This document shows positions 34,146-45,915 of a stretch of DNA of 64,000 nt, piece by piece (position 1 is the first letter of the stretch; every line of letters starts with the position of its first letter). The notes under the pieces are model-generated. The model worked only from the letters and a program-made list of their open reading frames with translations, was not told where the DNA came from and ran no database searches. The position numbers and the translations under genes are program-made. Origin of the DNA: Dermatemys mawii (taxonomy: Eukaryota > Chordata > Testudines > Dermatemydidae); assembly GCA_007922305.1 (NCBI GenBank), contig ML677341.1:68776911-68840910 (forward strand). Direction: 5' to 3'.

Positions 34146-34529
34146 TTACCATAGTTCAGGATCTCAAAAAGAGGACACTGGACGGGGGAAGCTGAAAGAT
34201 GGTTTAGTTGGGGTGCTGGAGGGGATGCCCTGGGAGGTACAAGAGGAGGGAGGGAGTGGAAGGAGGTACAGTTGAGGAAGCAGACTGGAAGCCTGCAGCC
34301 ATGAACATCTCCTCATACATATGGCAGATGCCATGGATTGAGCTTCTGAGCCTAATACAAACACATTATTTTAATTCAAGTATCTGCCGTTTTATACTCT
34401 CAAAGGGCATCCTCAATCACTGTAACTTCAGAACCTAAGTCTGTCATAGCTTTTTTGTATTTTGAAAGTACCTGGCTTGCCCTTTGAGGACATTTAAAAT
34501 GTGCTTTCATGTCAGATAGTCAAGTGCTA
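34146..34529. other. No gene; short repeat scrap at its left end
   Basis: AAGGTTACCATAGTTCAGG at about 34142-34160 resembles a turtle DNA-transposon end but no partner end is seen. Nothing else recognised. Confidence 0.4.
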
Positions 34530-35165
34530 TGCTTTACTAGACAGACAAGGTGGGTGAGGTACTATCTTTTATTGGACCAGCTTCTGTTGGTGAGAGAGAC
34601 AAGCTTTCGAGCCACATGCACCTCTTCTTCTTCAGGTCTCAGAAAGGCACTCATGTGTCACAGCTAAGTACAAGATATAAAGACAGCTTATTTACAGGGA
34701 TGACCAAACTCACTGGCCCTCCTACCTGCATACAACAATCTTCAAAAGTTCGAGAGCCGGGGCACACTTGCTGGGAGTCGGGGCTTGGGGTTTCAGCCTG
34801 ACTCCTGCTGGCAGGTGCGCGCCACAGAGCTGAAGCCCTGAGACCCTCCCTCCCTGCTGTACAGAAGCCCTTACCTCATCACCCCATTGCAAGGCAGAGG
34901 TCCTGAACTCACCTGCTGCCATTCTGTAGGTGGAGAATCTGAGGGGCAATTCTGAGCCGCTCTTTAATAATAAAAGAGACGCATGTGGCTTGTGAGCCAA
35001 TGTTTGGCCAGCCCTGGCTTATTACAACAGTTTCTACCATACTAACTCCCCTTTTTGTTCTATGACTGCAAAGGTGTTAATGGGCCACTCTGCCTAGAAT
35101 TGTCCCTTAGAATATGTGCTAACTACTTATGTAAACAATCTGCTTCATCATGCATTTAACTTTGT
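34530..35165. mobile_element. Penelope-like terminal-repeat segment, split by a hAT
   Basis: 34540-34690 carries the AGACAAGGTGGGTGAGGTA ... TTTTATTGGACCAGCTTCTG ... GACAAGCTTTCGAGCCAC block also found at 58125 and 59915. After the inserted hAT, 35025-35160 continues with ACTAACTCCCCTTTTTGTTC, GGTGTTAATGGGCCACT and TAACTACTTATGTAAACAATC, known companions of that block but in opposite orientation, so the region is an inverted arrangement. Non-coding. Penelope-like assignment rests on family recognition and the hammerhead-like core. Confidence 0.6.
34695..35016. mobile_element. Non-autonomous hAT element, about 322 bp
   Basis: Left end CAGGGATGACCAAACTCACT and inverted right end CAGGGCTGGCCAAACATTGG. 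The flanks GCTTATTTA and GCTTATTA are an 8-bp target duplication with one extra T. Inserted into the Penelope-like segment. No transposase. Confidence 0.82.
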
Positions 35166-35284
35166 GTGCATGTGCATGTCTGTGTGTTTGGCAGATATTT
35201 GGACCCCAGGAGACTGGAAACGTCACAAAAGAACAAAAAGAGACTACTATTATTCCCCACCCAGGAAAAGAGGAGTGAAGGTGG

Positions 35285-36400
35285 TGTGACTGTTGCAGTC
35301 ACAGAGATCCCTTGGGACTGTCACCTGACATGATGAAATTATTTCTGAGCCTGTTTTCCCTGCCAGCATCAGACTCCAGAACCCTGCCTTTTGAGCCAGA
35401 CACGCTAGCCTGCTGCAACACAAACCCAGGGTACAGTTCATGATCCCAAAGCTGCAGACTTAACTGAAAACAGCTCAACAGATTACCTGCCTCCAGCACC
35501 CAGACACCCAGTTCCCAATGGGATCCAAACCCCAAATAAATCTGTATAAAGCTTATACAGGGTAAATTCACAAATTGTCCACACTCTATAACACTGATAG
35601 AGAGATAGGCACAGCTGTTTACTCCCCCAGATATTAATCACTTACTCTGGGTTTATTAATAAACAAAGGTGAGTTTATTAAGTATAAAAAGTAGAATTTA
35701 AGTACTTTCAAGTAATAACAGGCAGAACGAAGTAAGTCACCAAGCAAAATAAAGCAAAGAACTTGCAAGTCTAAGCCTAATACATTAAGAAACTGATTAC
35801 AGGTAATATTTCACCCTCCGAGACGTTGCAATAAGCTTCTCTCACAGACTAGACTCCTTCCTTTTCCCTGGTACAGTCCTTGTTAGTACCAGTAGATATC
35901 TCAAGTGGTAAGCAGGGGTTTTCTCATGACTGGCAGCCCACTTTGTCCTGCTCCACCCCGTTTTATAGCTTTGGCACAAGGTGGGAATCTTCTTCCCACC
36001 CCTGCCTCATCAATGGGAAAGTACAAGGATTAATATGGATTCCAGTATCAGGTGACATGGTCACATGTTCTATGAGACCCAGCCTCCATTCTTCCTGGGC
36101 TGGCCCACACATACACAGGAATGTTTGCAAGTAAACAGAGCCATTTACGGTTCATTGATTCTGAAGCACCCTTAATAGCTTCAACTTAATATGTTTACAT
36201 CAGTAATACAAGTTTATATCTTATTCTCCTAACTTCAGACGTAGAAATAATACATGCAAACAAATAGGATGAACACACTCAGTAGATTATAAGCTTTGTA
36301 ATGATACCTTACAAGACCTTTTGCATAAAGCATATTCCAGTTTCATCATATTCACATTCATAAACCTATTGTCATAAAGCATATGGTGTGCAACATCACA
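35285..36400 (-). repeat. Solo LTR, 1.1 kb
   Basis: Read on the minus strand the unit starts TGTGATGTTGCACACC and ends CAACAGTCACA, the TG...CA ends of an LTR. The flanks GGTGG (35280-35284) and GGTGT (36401-36405) give a probable 4-5-bp target duplication. A TATAAAA on the minus strand lies at 35961-35967 and AATAAA-type signals near 35652-35679, both in plausible promoter and polyadenylation positions. No internal coding region adjoins, hence solo. Whether it is a gypsy-type element or an endogenous retrovirus cannot be told from the LTR. A related LTR is at 60.4-62.3 kb. Confidence 0.72.
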
Positions 36401-36405
36401 GGTGT

Positions 36406-36785
36406 GTGCACCAGGCCTGCTAGAGAGGTCTCATAGAAGCAGCCAATCACAGCCTAGCAGGCTCAGCTGAGAGGAGCTGCAGGGTGATGACCATAGAAGC
36501 TCCATCCATGGGTGGGACCAGAAAGACAAGGAAGTATGTAGGGCTGTCCCATGGCATATGCAGCATACACGGCTGGGTAGGACACCCAAAAATTTGCGGC
36601 ACCATTCCCCTTGTTGGCCACAGCTGGAATCCTCTCGTCTCTGGCCCCTCCCCTGCGCTGGGCTAACAGGCTTCTGCCCAGTCCCAACTCCACCCCTTTC
36701 CTTCCCTCACTCCTCAGCCGGTCAACTGAGTTCTCCATCTTCCGGCTCTGCAACCCCAGCCCTGGGAAGCCCAGAGAGGTGCAGC
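36406..36785. other. No recognised gene
   Basis: GC-richer stretch with overlapping frames on both strands that resemble nothing; probably repeat-derived. Confidence 0.4.
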
Positions 36786-36948
36786 CAGGGCCAGCTTCAC
36801 GCACCAGCCTAGGAAGCATGTGCTTGGGGCAGCACATTTTAAGGGGCGGCATTCCAGCCAATCTTGGGGCGGTGGCGCTTTAGCTGCTTTTTCTTTTCTT
36901 TTCTTTTTTTTTCTGCTTGGGGCGGCAAAAAAGTTAGAGCCGGCCCTG
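36786..36948. mobile_element. hAT MITE, 163 bp
   Basis: Ends CAGGGCCAGCTTCACGCACC and (inverted) CAGGGCCGGCTCTAACTTTT. Target duplications GGTGCAGC (36778-36785) and GGCACAGC (36949-36956) match 6 of 8, both changes transitions. Contains a TTTTC-rich tract and GGGGCGGC words. A CCGCCCC-rich family common in turtles. Confidence 0.85.
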
Positions 36949-36956
36949 GGCACAGC

Positions 36957-37247
36957 CCCGGCCGACCGCCTCCCAGAGTGGAGTCTCTCCCTGGACCCTG
37001 CACGCCTGAGCCGCTCGGTCTCCAGCAGGGGTCAGTTTGGGGCCAGGACAGGAGGAGTGAAACTTCCACGTGAGTCAGTGGGGGGCAGAGAGGAAGGGGG
37101 TGTGTGACAGTGACAGTGCGCTCACTGTCTCACACTTCCCTAACACACACACAGTCTCTCTCACACAGAGACTTACTCTCACACCCACATACACTCTGCC
37201 TCTCATGAGTCACAGTCCCCCAATACATATTGTGTCACACACACACA

Positions 37248-37285
<38 letters not shown>

Positions 37286-39531
37286 TATTATTGTTGTTAT
37301 TACTGCTTGATACTTCCTGTCAAAATGCTCATAGTGAGCCAGGAGTGGCGAGGGGCTGCAGGAGGGCCGTGGGCTCTGGCAAGATGCAGCGTCCTTGTGA
37401 CAGCGCAAACCCTGTCTTGAGTCACTGCCATAGCATCTGCTGTATACAAAAATCAGTTGTGTCAGCAGCTGGGGGAGGGTCTGGGAGTTCGCAGGCGGAG
37501 ATGACACACTGGAGTCAGCTGTGCCAGCTGGGGACTGCCTTCAGTGAAGTATAGGGGCACCAGTTTAATAATACTATGTAAGACCTCATAATTCGTATGA
37601 TGGCCCTGGAAGCATGCTGCATTCTGGCCAAAGGCATAAGCAGAGTTTGTTTCTGGCTACATTTGCTTAAGTTGGGGTTGGGGACAGTAAGGTAATAAGA
37701 ATCTGAGGTAAAGGTGAAGCTGAAAGGGGCTACGTAGGAAAAAGCCAAGGAAGAAACAGTAATGAACTGAAATTGAGCAGTGAATAGCTGCTGTTTGTAG
37801 TGTCCTTGGGTTGGAGCCTACTGCAGCAGGTGGGCCTGGGTTCTCTTACCAGACACAGTGGCATAAACCCCAAGAAAGGGACAGGGTTTAGTTGAGACCC
37901 AGAACAAAGAACTGAATTAAAGGGCCCAGAGCTGGGGCTGAAGACCCTAGCGAGGGCAATGGGGCTGTTTGTTTATTGGGCTCTTTAATACCCCAGAAGG
38001 GGGTCATTTGGACTTTGTGCCTCAGCTCAGGGGGCAAAGCCACTGAAGACCCTCAAAGATTAGCTGGCAGCCTGGAAGGGGCACCAAGGAGGAGAAAAGC
38101 AGTGCTCATGAGGTGAGCGGCCACATTACAAAAGGAAACTGACTTTTTTGCCTAAAGAGGTGATTAAATAACATTATAATAAACCGCTTAGGTATTAGAA
38201 TGGGCTGGTGCAATGCAAAAAATTGCCAAGCTAAGACCAGAATGGGGTGGAAGAGGAAAAAGAGCTCTCACAAGACCCTGAGTGAAAGGTGGCATGTGTA
38301 ATAAGTACTGGGTACCTTCTTTCCTGGGTACACATCTCTTTTCTCGGAGACTTGCCTGGAGTGGGTGGACAGGAATTTTTTTTTTCATTGAGGATATTGT
38401 TCTTTTTGCTTTGTTTTTGTCTTTGATACAAAGTACAGTTAGCTGTGTTATTAGGTGGTATACCCACACCTGAGCCAAGTAAAGGAGAGTCCCTTTTACA
38501 AATGCAAAAATTATATTTTTAAAAACACTTTTTCGTACCATCACAGATGGTAAATATCTTTACAAAAAACAGCATTATCTTTCCATCCAGCCTTAGAATG
38601 TATTCTGATCAGAAGTCAAAATTATGGATGTATTTTATGCTGACATGCAGTTATCGGCCTTTATATGCTGCTCCTTACACTGGTATTTATATTAAAATAT
38701 AATGGTAAGTACTGTGGGCTGGAGCTGGAAAGTCACCACCTGAGATTTTGGAACGTCCTGCAACTGACATTCTGTCTCAAATACCATTGTATTTTAACAC
38801 AGAGGAAGTTATGGTACAACCAGCCATTCACCCCCAATTGCTGTATCTGATCCTCATGTCCTCTGCTGTTTTTGTCTGCCCAATACCACAGGGGATGAAG
38901 AACCCAAACTCTAAGAGCATTTTTGTTTTCCTTTTTTAAAGAAAAAATATTCACTGATGGCTTTGTGGCTTATCTCCTCTGCTGGTGTGAACAAGTGAAA
39001 CTCCATTAATGACAACAGAGCTGTGCTCTTTTGTACCAGCAGAAGTTTTAGCGAGCTCTGTCAAAGAGCATGTTTAGCCATGCTTTGATATGCATTCTTA
39101 GCACATATACCATCACTGCTCCAAGTTAGAATGTGTATTAACAATAATATGGATTTTGTTTTATGGATCAATCATTGTTAGAAATTATTACTGTGCATTA
39201 AAACAGAAGCCACTTTCAACAATGTCATTATCACAACGGTTGGATCCATCTAAAGATAAATACCAACGTGGGCCATTTACATTATGGGCTGCAAAGTTTC
39301 ATTTTGAAAATCAATATTTTTAGATAGAGAAGCACCAAAAATATATTAAACCAGTAGTGTCTCTCGAAACAATTTCAGCAGGATTAGAGGACACATCATT
39401 AAATCACCAGTGGTCAAAGGATCCTTGTCTACAGTACGCTCTCACTATCACTGCCAAGAGGGAGCTACAACTGTGTTAGTAACAGGGGGAAACTTCTCCC
39501 AAAAATCCTAGTATAAATACAGATAGACTAA
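36957..39531. other. No recognised gene; CA microsatellite
   Basis: No host exon recognised. GC-richer at 36957-37130. A CA-rich region at 37140-37285 includes an almost pure (CA)n tract, about 37231-37282, interrupted by CGCG. 37800-38110 is GC-richer and may be a retroelement remnant of unknown family. Confidence 0.5.
37231..37282. repeat. (CA)n microsatellite
   Basis: About 25 CA units with one ACGCGC interruption near 37248. Confidence 0.95.
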
Positions 39532-39725
39532 GGCCTTGTCTACACTTCGAACTTTGACAGCTATAGCTCTGTCAATTAGGGATTTTTTTTTACTGGTATA
39601 GTTACACTGGTAATTGCCATAATGTGGATGCAATTATGCCAGTATAAAGGTAATTTACATCAGCATCATTTTTTCCATTCTTATGTTTATCCCTATATAA
39701 CTGTGTCCACACTTTGGAGTGGGTG
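39532..39725. repeat. Harbinger-like MITE, left part
   Basis: TAA at 39529-39531 precedes GGCCTTGTCTACACTTCGA, the left end of the same broad MITE class as 26848. Internal ACTGGTATAGTTACACTGGT and ATTATGCCAGTATAAAGGTAA form a fold. A right terminus is not obvious; TGTGTCCACACTTTGGAG near 39710 may be it. Confidence 0.5.
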
Positions 39726-39932
39726 GAGGAACTGCTATATAAGGTTAGTTCTCTTGTTTGCATAAAAAAATAAGATAGGTAAATAGTGGCAGGGATTACT
39801 TCAATGCAGAAATCTAAGTGCTGTCTAGTTTGATATACAGAATGAAGGCCATACAAAGTATACAATCTATGAGCACAATGCCTGTTCACGAGTTATGTTT
39901 CAGTCCTCTTACATCGACCACTAGACTTAGGC

Positions 39933-40032
39933 CATGTCAACAGTACCAATTATGTCTGCAAAATTGTGTCACTTGATTAATGAAGTCGATGGGAGAGCTC
40001 TCTCCCATCAGCTTAAAGCGGCTTCACTAGAT
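39933..40032. repeat. MITE split by a hAT (left portion)
   Basis: Starts with GGCCATGTCAACAGTACC after TTA and contains a GGGAGAGCTCTCTCCCATCA palindrome typical of this family. It resumes after the hAT at 40457 with AGCTTACAGCAGAGCAGCT and seems to end near 40490. Confidence 0.6.
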
Positions 40033-40448
40033 CAGTGGTTCTCAACCAGAGGAACATGTACCGTTGGGGTACTCAGAAGTTTTCCAGGGGGTACATCAAC
40101 TCATCTAGATATTTGCCTAATCTTACAATAGGATACATAAAAAGCACTAGCGAAGTCAATACAAACTAAAATTTCATATAGAGAATTACTTGATTATACT
40201 GCTCTTTATACTGTACACTGAAATGTAAGTACAATATTTATATTTCAATTTTTTTATTTTATAATTATATGGTCAAAATAAGAAAACAACTATTTTCCAG
40301 TAATAGTGTGGCTGGGACACTTTTGTATTTTTGTGTCTGATTTTGTAAGCAAGTAGTTTTTCCATGAGGTGAAACTTGCTGGGTGGTACTCAAGATAAAT
40401 CAAACTCCTGAAAGGGGCACAGTAGTCAGGAAAGGTTGAGAGACACTG
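40033..40448. mobile_element. Non-autonomous hAT element, 416 bp
   Basis: Ends CAGTGGTTCTCAACCAGAGG and (inverted) CAGTGTCTCTCAACCTTTCC. Flanks CACTAGAT (40025-40032) and TGCTAGAG (40449-40456) agree at 5 of 8 positions, a decayed target duplication. The interior is AT-rich with no transposase. Inserted in a MITE. Confidence 0.78.
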
Positions 40449-40499
40449 TGCTAGAGAGCTTACAGCAGAGCAGCTACACAGAAGAGTCCGTTAGTCATA

Positions 40500-40999
40500 A
40501 GAAATAAACAGAAATAACCCTAATCATGTCTTTCTAAACATTTCTGATCTACTTACACATTTGGAGTTTCAGATAAGTAGGGATGAGGTATGATTTAATT
40601 TTTCATACCTGGTTTTAAAGCTGCTTACAGCATTGGTGCTCTGTAAGGGGAGTTTTTTCCCCATTTTAAAAAGTTCAAACACTCCCACTGGCTCTTTTGA
40701 TCAGGTGCCCACTCCTCTGCCTTTAACCTTTTACAGGTAAACCTTAACCTTAACCTTGCCCACTCCCCTTCCTTGTTAACCTTTTACAGGTAAAGCAAAC
40801 AGAGAACAGCCACCAAGAGAGACTTTATAGCTAACTGGCTGCCTGGGTGTCCATAAAAGGGAGCTATTCCCTGCACACCCTTTCATTTATTACAGCTACC
40901 ATGGATTAATAAAAATTCACACCCTCCAGAAATTTACACATCCTTTAACAAAGGCTACTCTGCATTCGGGATAGAACTAAAGATAAAATTAGTTCTTTT
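40500..40999. other. No gene; short direct duplication
   Basis: TTAACCTTTTACAGGTAAA occurs at 40723-40741 and 40776-40794. Between and around are CCCACTCC and CCTTAA repeats. It looks like a local duplication in an unidentified repeat. No reading frame of note. Confidence 0.5.
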
Positions 41000-42027
41000 C
41001 CTTCACCAATGACACCCATTACATATAAGCCACATCTTAATCCAAATCACGAGTCAGAGAGCTTCAAAGATTGGGAGAGCCGTGGAATACACACGGTTGG
41101 CCTCCTAGTCAGTAAAGAAACCTATTCAGAGATCAAAACTTACTTTAACTGGCCCATTCTCCCCTGGTACCAATGCTTTCACATCAGGCATTGTTTCTCA
41201 ACTTTCTAGACAACCTGTTCTATTAAAGTTAGCTTTCTGTATAAGGCAGTGGCATCTGGTCAATTAGGAAATGAAAATTATAGTTAATTTATATCAATCT
41301 TTGTAGACGGCTTTCCTAACAAAATGTCCGTATATGATACACTGGGAAAAAGATATGAATAGACAGATTATTCAGGAGGAATGGAGTTTGATTTGGAAAA
41401 GAGGACCAGCAAACTCAGGCTGTAGCACAATAAAAGACAATTCATTTAAGATGTTGTGTCAATGGTACCCAACAAGAGTCAAGTTAAAAAATATACAGAA
41501 GAATGGCAATAAATGTTGGAGAAATTGTGGAGAAAGAAGAGAATTTATGCGTTTATGACGGACATGTCCAGTCAGAATACTGGGATACAATCCATGGTCA
41601 AATATCACAAATTGTTGGACATTTATTACCAACTGATCCTTTGATAATCCTTCTGGGGCTTCCTCGAGGAGATGGTCACACAAAAGAAAATGAAGAATTA
41701 ATCTCTCATGTGATAGTAGCTGCTCAGCTACTGATAACCTGTCACTGGAAAAGGAAAAATAGCCCAGCCGTTGAGAAATGGTTCAAAGAAAATGAGAGTC
41801 TGAGGTTATGGAAAAATTAATACACCAATTACATACCCAACAAAAGAGACAGAGGACTGATAGGTACTTAGATTTTGGTTACCTTTTATTCTGTATTCAA
41901 AGTATATTCACCTGTCAAAAGGAAAACTCATCATACATGTCAATTTTTTTAAATATTAGCATTTGATAGATCTACCTGGTCTGTTAAATATGTGTCTATA
42001 GAGATTTCACTTAATTTATTAAAATCA
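41000..42027 (+). pseudogene. L1 LINE ORF2 C-terminal end, broken
   Basis: Plus-strand frames in order: ESFKDWESRGIHTVGLLVS ... CFHIRHCFSTF (41009-41209); then IIQEEWSLIWKRG ... FKMLCQWYPTRVKLKNI ... NGNKCWRNCGERR (41334-41558); and, after a frameshift, a tail with LPRGDGH ... LISHVIVAAQLLITCHWKRK (41503-41820). These are the C-terminal landmarks of vertebrate L1 ORF2 (WY-P-KL, CW-CG-E zinc knuckle, late A-I--WK). The rest is 5'-truncated. The 3' UTR appears to continue past the hAT at 42036 to about 42390, where A-rich text ends it. Confidence 0.85.
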
Positions 42028-42035
42028 CTAGAAAT

Positions 42036-42183
42036 CATAGGCATGCACAGCACATTTCATTAGGGTGTGCACCCACGGAATTTTTTTTAATTTTTTTTTT
42101 AAAGGCTCCGCACTCTGTATTGAAAGCCACTTTTTTTTGAGACATTAGGGTGTGCCTGGGCACACCCTGGGGGCACGCCTATG
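42036..42183. mobile_element. Short hAT-type MITE, 148 bp, with perfect target duplication
   Basis: Ends CATAGGCATGCACAGC and (inverted) CATAGGCGTGCCCCCAG. CTAGAAAT at 42028-42035 and 42184-42191 is a perfect 8-bp target duplication. Inserted into the 3' UTR of the L1. Young by its intact duplication. Confidence 0.88.
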
Positions 42184-42390
42184 CTAGAAATTACAGTGTT
42201 GTAATGATGCTTATTCTCCAATATGGTAACATCCTGTCCAGTAGAAATATCTGATTACTGTCCTGTATAGTGTCTCTTTAAACAAAAGCTAACTATTGTA
42301 ATGATTGTTTTGGTTCTGATATTTACAGTCAAGTATTTGTAAACTTGTTAATTTCCCAACTAGATATAAAAAAATTAAATTAGAATGTTA

Positions 42391-44204
42391 TTTACAAGAT
42401 GAAAGAGAGAGATGATGCAGATACAGTACAAGTTACTTGAGTTTTACTCTAACTTGATACTTTAAGAAGGAGCATCAAGTATTAAATATACCCCTGGGGG
42501 GAGAGAGAAAATATAGAGACCTAGAATTTTTCAAACAGGCCACAAGATGTCCTCACTACTCCAACACAAATCCAACTAACAGTATTCTGATATGCCAGTG
42601 TCACCAGGTGACTGACCTCTTTAAGAGGGAGCAGTAGTCTGAATACCTGGACTGATTACCTGCTGCCCAGTGGCGAGGTTAAGAGCAGACACCTTTGCCA
42701 GACACTGGGAACAGTTCCTGCAGGTTGCAGAGATCTTTTACTTGTGGACCTCTCTCCCCCAAGGAACTGCTGAAAGGGGCTTGAGGGAAGCCGCTGGGGA
42801 AATTACTGGAGGAACTGGTATGAACAGAAGTTACACAGGTCTCCTGGAAGACCCTGGACTTAGGGGACAGGGTTTGGGTCTGAGAGCCAGAATGGAGGGA
42901 CAGTGAACGCAGATGGGACAGGGAGAGCAGATTCTAATGGAGCAGAAATTACTCCAGCCAGGAAGGTTGAGAACGATCTGCCAAGGCTGGGAGAAGACCA
43001 GACTTGGGGGTGGACAGGTAGGGGAGAAGAGAAGCCCCAGGACCCCTGATTAGATGATTACAATGTTTCAGACCAGAAAATGGCTATATAACAAATAATG
43101 TACTTCTGCTTCAAATTTTCAGGCAAACAATGAATTGTGTTGTTCATGAAACTTTGGGGGGATTAACGAAAACTTTCAGGAAGATCCAGCAATTGTCCAA
43201 ATATTTATGGTTAAAAAATAAAATCAACCCATGAATAATAGCAAACAAGAGTTGGTGCTCTTATGATTTGTGCATATTTTTATGAATGAGGGGAAGTTGT
43301 GTGTGGGGGGGTATTTTCTAGTCAGCTTTAGTTGCAGAAATGAAGAGCTGGGGGGCAGGATGAAAACATGAGAAAGGGGCTGGAGGAACTAGAGAGCATG
43401 GAGAAGTAGAGCTGGGGCAACAATAGGTGGAAAGAAGGGAGAAGTAGTGGGAGACAGGAACCTCTGCAGGAACAGCAGAATGAGATGAGAATTGGATAGG
43501 TACAGTGAAGGAAGGAGGTTGGATCTGGAGGGTGGGTATATCAGTGTGGCTGGTAGGAAATAGTAGTGTGAGAGGGTATCAGGAGCCATGGGAGTGCACG
43601 GAGGATAGCTGCAGGGGGCATAAGGAAGGATCAGATGGGAAAGGCAACAAGAGAGAAAGTGTAATTAAAGACTATTGTAATCCATAGGCACAAAGGGGCT
43701 GAATTAGGGTGAAACAGGCAACCTTCATTCTGGCATTTCCTAACTTAAGTACCTAACTTAGTTTTTGTGGGTATTGCTGAACAATACTGAAAAATTACTA
43801 TATGCATTATTTCAGTTGGCTAATTCCTCACTTGCAGTAGTAAGAGCAATCTGTAGATGATCTAAATTATTGTAGCTCCATAATGGTATAGAATAGTTTT
43901 GACTGCTTGCTGAAGACATGTTTTAAAGTAAGTATTAAAACACTATATCCCATTTTATTTACAAAATGTTTCTTGTGATGTATAGTCTATAGAACTTTAG
44001 ATAAAATAGACTAGTCCTGGATCAACAGGTAGATGCTTACATCTAGCTGACCTGAGAGGTACTACCCGTTCCTAAGAGTCCATCTCAGTTTCAGATCCAG
44101 TAGGTATCAGATCTGGTAGGAAGCACTTTCCAAATAAAAAGGTGAATCTAGGAAGGAAACTAAATGAAAATAATTTTCACCTTTTTCTGGCCCCCTCAAT
44201 GTTT
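42391..44204. other. No recognised gene
   Basis: No gene. 42590-42990 is GC-richer and may be an unidentified retroelement remnant. 43320-43660 is purine-rich on the plus strand (GGGAGAAGTAG-like text). Confidence 0.45.
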
Positions 44205-44412
44205 TTACCCATTGACAAAATAACCCATGGAACCCATTGCCACGATATATCAGAAACCAGGAGTTTAGCAGAGATCAAAAAAGGATTAGACATTTTTCAG
44301 GTTTCTTGCACCATACTGTAAAGCAGCTGGCATTGGACACTGTCAGACACAACACTAGATGGGACTAGACAGGCCACTGATTTCCAGTATGGGAATCCCT
44401 ATGTTTCCACAT
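44205..44412 (+). mobile_element. CR1-type LINE 3' UTR fragment
   Basis: Plus strand reads TGGAACCCATTGCCACGATA, AAAAAGGATTAGACATTTTT, GGTTTCTTGCACCATACTG, CACTGTCAGACACAACACTA, GATGGGACTAGACAGGCC and CCAGTATGGGAATCCCTATG. That is the full 3' UTR order of the CR1 type also seen at 25.3 and 59.4 kb. Divergent. Confidence 0.7.
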
Positions 44413-45771
44413 AAAATATTACCAACTTGGATTCCCTTAGTTTAAACTGTCCGAGAGTTATTTACTTAATTATAATCCTTCCCCCTTAGTTCTGAATTTG
44501 ACCCACTGAGCCTAAGTGACTGTACAGGAGTCTACACTAGTGTAACTTACAGGCTACGAAGCCAGAAAGAAAGGACTGTAGCAAGAAATGTCACAAGAGA
44601 GGGTAAGGAGATGTAGGTTTAAAGGAGGCCATCCTGTTTTAATTGACACTTAAAATCTCCTTTTGGGTCCTTGGCATGTTACTTAAAACAACTTGCCTAG
44701 TATTTTCACTTATATATTGGAGAGTGCCAGTAAGGAGTCTAATTTATATCACCTCAGGGTAAGACTAAATCTGCCAGATCCAGAAGCGAAGGTGCTGTCA
44801 AGTATTCTGGGTTAGTAGACACCCACCTCAGCTGAGAGAGACAAAATTGTTTTAAAGAATCCTGGGAGCATTGTTTTAATCAAAGAAACCAAATCCAGAC
44901 CACAAAACTAAAGCAACCCACAGCAACCAAGAGGCCAGAGCCTTACCTAGTGTAAAGCAGAGTAGCTCTACTGACGTCACTAAAGCTACAACAATTTATA
45001 GCAACTGAGGTTCTGCCCCAAGGAATTTGAAACCTGAGCTTCCATTGACAAACAGTTTAACTGGCAAACCCAGATGCCGTATTCCAAATGGTTCCCACAG
45101 TTTGAAAAAGGATGCCAATTTCTCCACATCCTCTTTCCACCAGTCAGTCTTTAGTTTATCCAGGTCATGTATATTCTTATTCTGTTCTTACTATGGCAAG
45201 TCTGTAACAAATATTGGTCTGCAGAATATGTACAAAATACATGTCTTGTAAAGATGCTCTTGAATTTCACCAGAATCAGCAAAAAAATAATCACTAAGTT
45301 TCTAAAAAATTCATCCATTTTGTACGCAAACTTGGCTGAGGGCCTGTCCCAGAGATCACTAGACTTTGGAGTTTTCTATTTTGTGACTTTTCTGTTGACC
45401 CTAGCAAGGAACCTGACTGAGAGGTAGGCCATGGAAGCGGCAGACAATTGCAGAACCAAGCAGGGATAACATGGAAGAACCCCTGAAACACTGCTTCCTG
45501 GCATGAAGGTGTGGTCTGGTGATGAGTGCACACCAGAACAAAGACTGACTAATGAATTCAAGTGTTGTTGATGAAAGTCACTTGAAAAGGACCTGTAAGC
45601 TGAGTTCCTGAAGTGGTCACTATGAGGCTGAAGGAGTAGTCCAGGATGATCAATTAAACCTCAGCAACTGAAATAGGCTTGTTAATGTAGGAACATGAAC
45701 AAGATCTGTGCTGGAAAACTTCTATTAATTTCTTGAGACAAAATAATGAGTAATATGGGCTCATAGGACTT
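44413..45771. other. No recognised gene
   Basis: No repeat or gene recognised. Confidence 0.45.
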
Positions 45772-45915
45772 CAGAATCATAGAAATATAAATGGACTTGA
45801 AGGGCTATCTAGTCTAGCTCTCTCCAATGAGGCAGGACCAAGTAAACGTAGATCATCCCTGACATGTGTGTCCAACCTGGTCTTAAAAACCTCTAATGAT
45901 GAGGCTTCTACAACT
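45772..45915 (-). mobile_element. CR1 LINE, 3' end
   Basis: AATCATAGAAATATAAATGG followed by GAAGGGCTATCTAGTCTAG and CTTAAAAACCTCTAATGATG is the CR1 3' terminus on the minus strand. Divergent copy, no coding part. Confidence 0.75.

Noticed and set aside
36820..37107. Overlapping frames over the hAT at 36786
   Set aside because: Includes low-complexity Phe/Lys-rich runs from a TTTTC tract; no coding evidence.
40741..40758. Interstitial telomere-like repeat
   Set aside because: The unit is CCTTAA, not CCCTAA, and only three units occur.
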